This document shows, piece after piece, positions 61,432 through 64,000 of a DNA stretch of 64,000 nucleotides (position 1 is its first letter; each line of letters starts with the position of its first letter). This DNA is from JAAFJT01 sp043744455 (lineage in GTDB: Bacteria > Bacteroidota > Bacteroidia > Chitinophagales > Saprospiraceae): NCBI GenBank assembly GCA_043744455.1, contig JAYTUQ010000153.1:4321-68320 (forward strand). The letters run 5' to 3'. The notes below the pieces were generated by a model. It saw only the letters and a list, made by a program, of their open reading frames with translations. It had not been told where the DNA came from and made no database searches. Both the position numbers and the translations under genes were made by a program.

Positions 61432-61516
61432 CATTGTATTTTGTCTAAAAATACAATGAATGAGATTGATTTAAAGCTATTTTGCTCAACTCCAATGAAA
61501 TATCAAGTGGTTTATC

Positions 61517-61524
61517 TAAGTTTG
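61517..61524 (+). promoter_or_regulatory. Candidate -7 box for the M28 peptidase
   Basis: TAAGTTTG 35 bp before the gene; no TTTG at the expected -33 distance. Weak support. Confidence 0.3.
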
Positions 61525-61558
61525 CAAAAAAAAAAAATTATAAACCAATAATAATTGC

Positions 61559-63052
61559 TTGATGAAAAAATCAATCGTATTGTCTTTTTTATTTCTTACC
61601 CATTTTGCTTTTAGTCAAAAATTAGACAAGCTACCTGAATCTAAAATTCCGGCTATTGAAACAGAAGTACACCTACGTTTCCTCGCTTCCGATGAACTTT
61701 TAGGGCGAAAAACGGGTGAACAAGGCAATTTAGTCGCTTCGCGTTACATTGTTGAACAGTTTCGCCTGCACGGTCTCAAATCGGCTGTATCGGATAATTC
61801 CTATCTTCAACCCGTTCCTTTCAAAAGTCCAAAGCCTGTTACTGAGGGGTCTATATTGGTTGGTGATACAACCCTCAAAATCTTAGACGATTTTATCGTT
61901 GTAAGCGATAGAGGTGCTGATTTGAGTAATGTCCCCGTTGTTTTTGCAAATTATGGTTGGACAGACGATAAAGGTTATGATGATTACAAAGACTTGGATG
62001 TGAAGGGTAAAATTGTTGTTATCCAACTTGGAACACCGAATACAATGAAGCCTTTTGAAGCCATTCAAGCCTCGGATAAAAAAGCTAAAATTGCTGAAGA
62101 ACATGGGGCTGTGGCAGTGGTTGAAATTTTTACGGCTCAAATGCCTTGGAAAAATCTTTTGCGTTTTTTTACGTCGGAACGATTGCAATTAGATATGAAA
62201 AAAAGCAATCAAAAAGAAGCTAAAATGCCACATTTGTGGATTAATGCCGCCAAAGGGGGGCTTTTTGCTAAGGAAAAATTACAAAAACTGAGTATCAAAA
62301 CGGCTGATAAAGTGATAACAAATGTTATCTCTTACAATGTCGCAGGTATTTTGGAAGGAACTGACCCTAAATTAAAAAACGAATACATCGTCTTATCGGC
62401 ACATTTTGACCATATCGGTATTAATCACACCAATAAAACGGATTCGATTTCAAACGGTGCGCGCGACAATGGGTTTGGCGTAACGGCGTTATTAACGGCA
62501 GCTAAAGCATTTAGTCAATTACGGACGAAACGGTCTATTTTGCTTATCGGCTACACAGGCGAGGAAATTGGGCTTTTAGGTAGTAAATATTACGTTGAAT
62601 ATCCACTTATACCGTTAAAACAATGTGTTTTTAACCTTGATTGCGACGGTGCCGGGTATGACGATACGACAATGTTAACGACGATAGGTTTGAGTCGAAC
62701 GGATGCAAAAACTGAATTAGAAGCCTCTGCAAAAGCCTTTGGTTTGAAAATTGCAGATGACCCTGTACCTGAACAAAATCTTTTTGAACGTTCCGACAAT
62801 TATAGTTTTGCAGTAAAAGGTATTCCTGCACTTGACTTTGCACCTGGATTTAAGGCTTTTGGTCCTGAAATTATGAAATACTATCACCAAACGGCGGACA
62901 ATCCAGAAACAGTTGATTTTTCTTATTTGCATAAATATTGTCAAGCCTACGTGTATGCAGCAAGGCTGATTGCTAACAGGGCAGTTGCACCAAAATGGAT
63001 AGCGGGAGATAAGTATGAAAAGGCGTGGAACGAGTTATTTGGGGCGAAATAG
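61559..63052 (+). CDS. Secreted M28-family zinc peptidase with PA domain
   Basis: The 497-aa protein has a signal peptide (MKKSIVLSFLFLTHFAFSQ). A PA (protease-associated) domain (about 120-240) interrupts the chain. The M28 catalytic part follows, with zinc and active-site motifs SAHFDHIG, NGARDNGFGVTALL, GYTGEEIGLLGSKYY and CVFNLDCDGAGYDD, and a late YHQTADNPETVDF. It is an aminopeptidase or carboxypeptidase acting outside the cytoplasm, probably in peptide scavenging. A motif copy (61840-61849) is read as Thr-Glu-Gly in a loop near the N-terminus. Confidence 0.9.
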   Translation: MMKKSIVLSFLFLTHFAFSQKLDKLPESKIPAIETEVHLRFLASDELLGRKTGEQGNLVASRYIVEQFRLHGLKSAVSDNSYLQPVPFKSPKPVTEGSILVGDTTLKILDDFIVVSDRGADLSNVPVVFANYGWTDDKGYDDYKDLDVKGKIVVIQLGTPNTMKPFEAIQASDKKAKIAEEHGAVAVVEIFTAQMPWKNLLRFFTSERLQLDMKKSNQKEAKMPHLWINAAKGGLFAKEKLQKLSIKTADKVITNVISYNVAGILEGTDPKLKNEYIVLSAHFDHIGINHTNKTDSISNGARDNGFGVTALLTAAKAFSQLRTKRSILLIGYTGEEIGLLGSKYYVEYPLIPLKQCVFNLDCDGAGYDDTTMLTTIGLSRTDAKTELEASAKAFGLKIADDPVPEQNLFERSDNYSFAVKGIPALDFAPGFKAFGPEIMKYYHQTADNPETVDFSYLHKYCQAYVYAARLIANRAVAPKWIAGDKYEKAWNELFGAK

Positions 63053-63065
63053 ATGCCTTTTTCAT

Positions 63066-63108
63066 AAAAAAGCGTTGTTATACTGAGGGGGTATAACAAC
63101 GCTTTTTT
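63066..63108. terminator. Bidirectional terminator with the iterated motif at its tip
   Basis: AAAAAAGCGTTGTTATAC (63066-63083) pairs exactly with 63091-63108 around the loop TGAGGGG, so the motif (63081-63090) spans stem top and loop. It lies between the convergent peptidase and pyrH genes and carries A/T runs on both sides. Confidence 0.85.
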
Positions 63109-63124
63109 TATATTCTATTGACAA

Positions 63125-63841
63125 TCAACCTTGTACAAGCGTACCAACGTGTTCGCCTTTCACTAAATTGAGTAAATTATCTTTTTTGTTTATATCAAAA
63201 ACGATGATGGGCATATCGTTCTCTTGACACAACGTAAAAGCGGTAGTGTCCATTACTTTTAATTGTTTATTCAACGCCTCTTGGAAAGTTATGGTATCGT
63301 AACGTGTGGCTGTTGGGTCACGTTCAGGGTCGGCGGTATAAATGCCATCAACACGCGTCCCTTTCAGAATGACATTGGCATTGATTTCACTCGCACGAAG
63401 AGCTGCTGCAGAGTCTGTTGTGAAAAAAGGATTACCCGTACCACCTGCAAATATGACGACACGTTTTTTTTCTAAATGTCGAATCGCACGGCGACGGATG
63501 TAAGGTTCTGCTACTTCTTCGACTTTGATAGCAGACATCAAACGTGTGTATAAACCGACACTTTCTAAACCACTTTGCAAAGCCATACCGTTGATAATGG
63601 TTGCCATCATACCCATATAGTCGCCCTGCGCACGTTCAATACCCGATTTTTCGGCTTGAATACCACGAAATATGTTTCCACCACCAATGACGATGGCGAC
63701 TTCAACACCTAATTCGCAGACTTGCTTGACTTGTAAGGCATAATATTGCAGCATATCGGCAGTGATGCCATACTTTTGATCCCCCATGAGCGATTCGCCA
63801 CTAAGTTTTAGCAAAATACGCTTGTATTTTAGATTGGTCAT
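63125..63841 (-). CDS. pyrH: UMP kinase
   Basis: The 238-aa amino-acid-kinase-family enzyme phosphorylates UMP to UDP. It starts KYKRILLKLSGESLMGDQKYGI, with VAIVIGGGNIFRG, DYMGMMATIINGMALQ, VVIFAGGTGNPFFTTDSAAALRA and KGTRVDGIYTADPERDPTA, all diagnostic. Length is standard. The gene to its right is probably tsf, giving the usual tsf-pyrH order. No motif copy lies within the coding sequence. Confidence 0.97.
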   Translation of the reverse strand: MTNLKYKRILLKLSGESLMGDQKYGITADMLQYYALQVKQVCELGVEVAIVIGGGNIFRGIQAEKSGIERAQGDYMGMMATIINGMALQSGLESVGLYTRLMSAIKVEEVAEPYIRRRAIRHLEKKRVVIFAGGTGNPFFTTDSAAALRASEINANVILKGTRVDGIYTADPERDPTATRYDTITFQEALNKQLKVMDTTAFTLCQENDMPIIVFDINKKDNLLNLVKGEHVGTLVQG

Positions 63842-63920
63842 TCCTAATTGGTTAAAAGTGTGTTAGCGATTAAATTTCCCTGTTTTTCCCTTAAAATACT
63901 GAGGGGGTAAAATTAGGCGT

Positions 63921-63955
63921 AAAAAAAGCGAATTCCTTTCGGAACTCGCTTTTTT
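63921..63955. terminator. Terminator between the gene at the right edge and pyrH
   Basis: AAAAAGCGA and TCGCTTTTTT pair, with TTCC/GGAA inside around TTTC. A motif copy (63897-63906) lies beside it. Confidence 0.75.
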
Positions 63956-63968
63956 ATTCATAAAAATA

Positions 63969-64000
63969 TTAACCTAACTTCACATGTTTAAATTCAGTAA
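63969..64000 (-). CDS. C-terminal end of an unseen gene, possibly elongation factor Ts
   Basis: In the minus-strand frame ending at TAA (63969-63971) the last nine residues are TEFKHVKLG. This resembles the FKRVxL(G/N) end of Bacteroidota Ts proteins, and tsf usually lies next to pyrH. Only 32 bases are present, so this is mostly a synteny argument. Confidence 0.35.
   Translation of the reverse strand, partial: TEFKHVKLG

Larger units (their letters stand above)
165..63906. repeat. Iterated 10-mer TACTGAGGGG / CCCCTCAGTA, 57 exact copies across the window
   Basis: Starts of TACTGAGGGG: 165, 3248, 4548, 13441, 15662, 22262, 24821, 26208, 29162, 31526, 32300, 33538, 35820, 37377, 37832, 43772, 47493, 51675, 53454, 56064, 57069, 59292, 61403, 61840, 63081, 63897 (26). 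Starts of CCCCTCAGTA: 1257, 2737, 5677, 6070, 9146, 11070, 13476, 13781, 17367, 18156, 19637, 20151, 20488, 24017, 25407, 26662, 33142, 40083, 40959, 41534, 42570, 44072, 45075, 47819, 48660, 49074, 49428, 50760, 57765, 59682, 60352 (31). One-mismatch copies: 27819, 36833, 48122. Two split copies: 5370 and 7044. The G run varies from 4 to 8. Counts were made by eye, so a few may be missed. Confidence 0.95.

Noticed and set aside
165..63906. Iterated motif as a Chi-like or chromosome-dimer (KOPS) signal
   Set aside because: Those signals are strongly polarised with replication; here the two orientations are nearly equal (26 and 31) and interspersed along the window.
1..64000. tRNA, rRNA or CRISPR loci
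   Set aside because: No T-loop or anticodon-arm patterns, rRNA segments or regularly spaced palindromic repeats with unique spacers were seen; the regular repeats found are the coding array in rluB and the dispersed 10-mer.

Overview
The window looks like a chromosome segment of a Bacteroidota bacterium. It is AT-rich with no obvious Shine-Dalgarno sites, and several genes and RNAs are preceded by the Bacteroidota promoter form TTTG-N20/21-TAnnTTTG. It encodes a gliding/type IX secretion adhesin with SprB-type repeats and a CHU_C sorting domain, DUF4249 and LruC-type surface lipoproteins, and the pheA-aminotransferase-tyrA-DAHP synthase/chorismate mutase cluster. The order cannot be fixed from sequence alone; Cytophagia, Saprospiria or Chitinophagia all fit.

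Layout. 0-8 kb: end of cysQ, fur, then a minus-strand run (SH3 protein, methyltransferase, purD, LOG protein, TPR protein, DUF1963 protein, rluB). 8.4-13.4 kb: a 1673-aa secreted adhesin. 13.6-18 kb: an acyl-CoA ligase remnant, SpeE-like methyltransferase, flippase-like membrane protein, metK and two small secreted proteins. 18.2-24 kb: a Phe/Tyr operon behind a Phe/Tyr-rich leader peptide and attenuator, interrupted twice by a cassette (nuclease/toxin-like gene plus a convergent ~65-nt RNA). 24.8-31.7 kb: mutL, two rhomboids, an EEP-family protein and small lipoprotein or membrane proteins. 31.9-53.3 kb: an exopolysaccharide region (glycosyltransferases, PCP/Wzz, acyltransferase-TolC fusion, sugar-phosphate transferase, Wzx-like flippase, O-antigen ligase-like polymerase) containing a signalling block: H-NOX haem sensor, hybrid histidine kinase, LytTR response regulator and two receiver-only regulators. 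53.5-64 kb: rho, serS, kup, surface proteins, an M28 peptidase, pyrH and probably the end of tsf.

Three genome-scale signals stand out. (1) The 10-mer TACTGAGGGG (complement CCCCTCAGTA) occurs 57 times by hand count, about once per 1.1 kb, on both strands, inside and between genes and often in terminator hairpins. About 0.1 copy is expected by chance, so it resembles a DNA-uptake signal. (2) In two genes this motif is split at the same point by a 30-bp palindromic insert that keeps the reading frame. (3) Four exopolysaccharide or regulator promoters share direct repeats of ACCAAAAACCG with a 21-bp period, placed 30-31 nt upstream of the -7 box. This suggests a regulon, possibly of the LytTR regulator encoded between them.

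No rRNA, tRNA, IS element or CRISPR array was seen.
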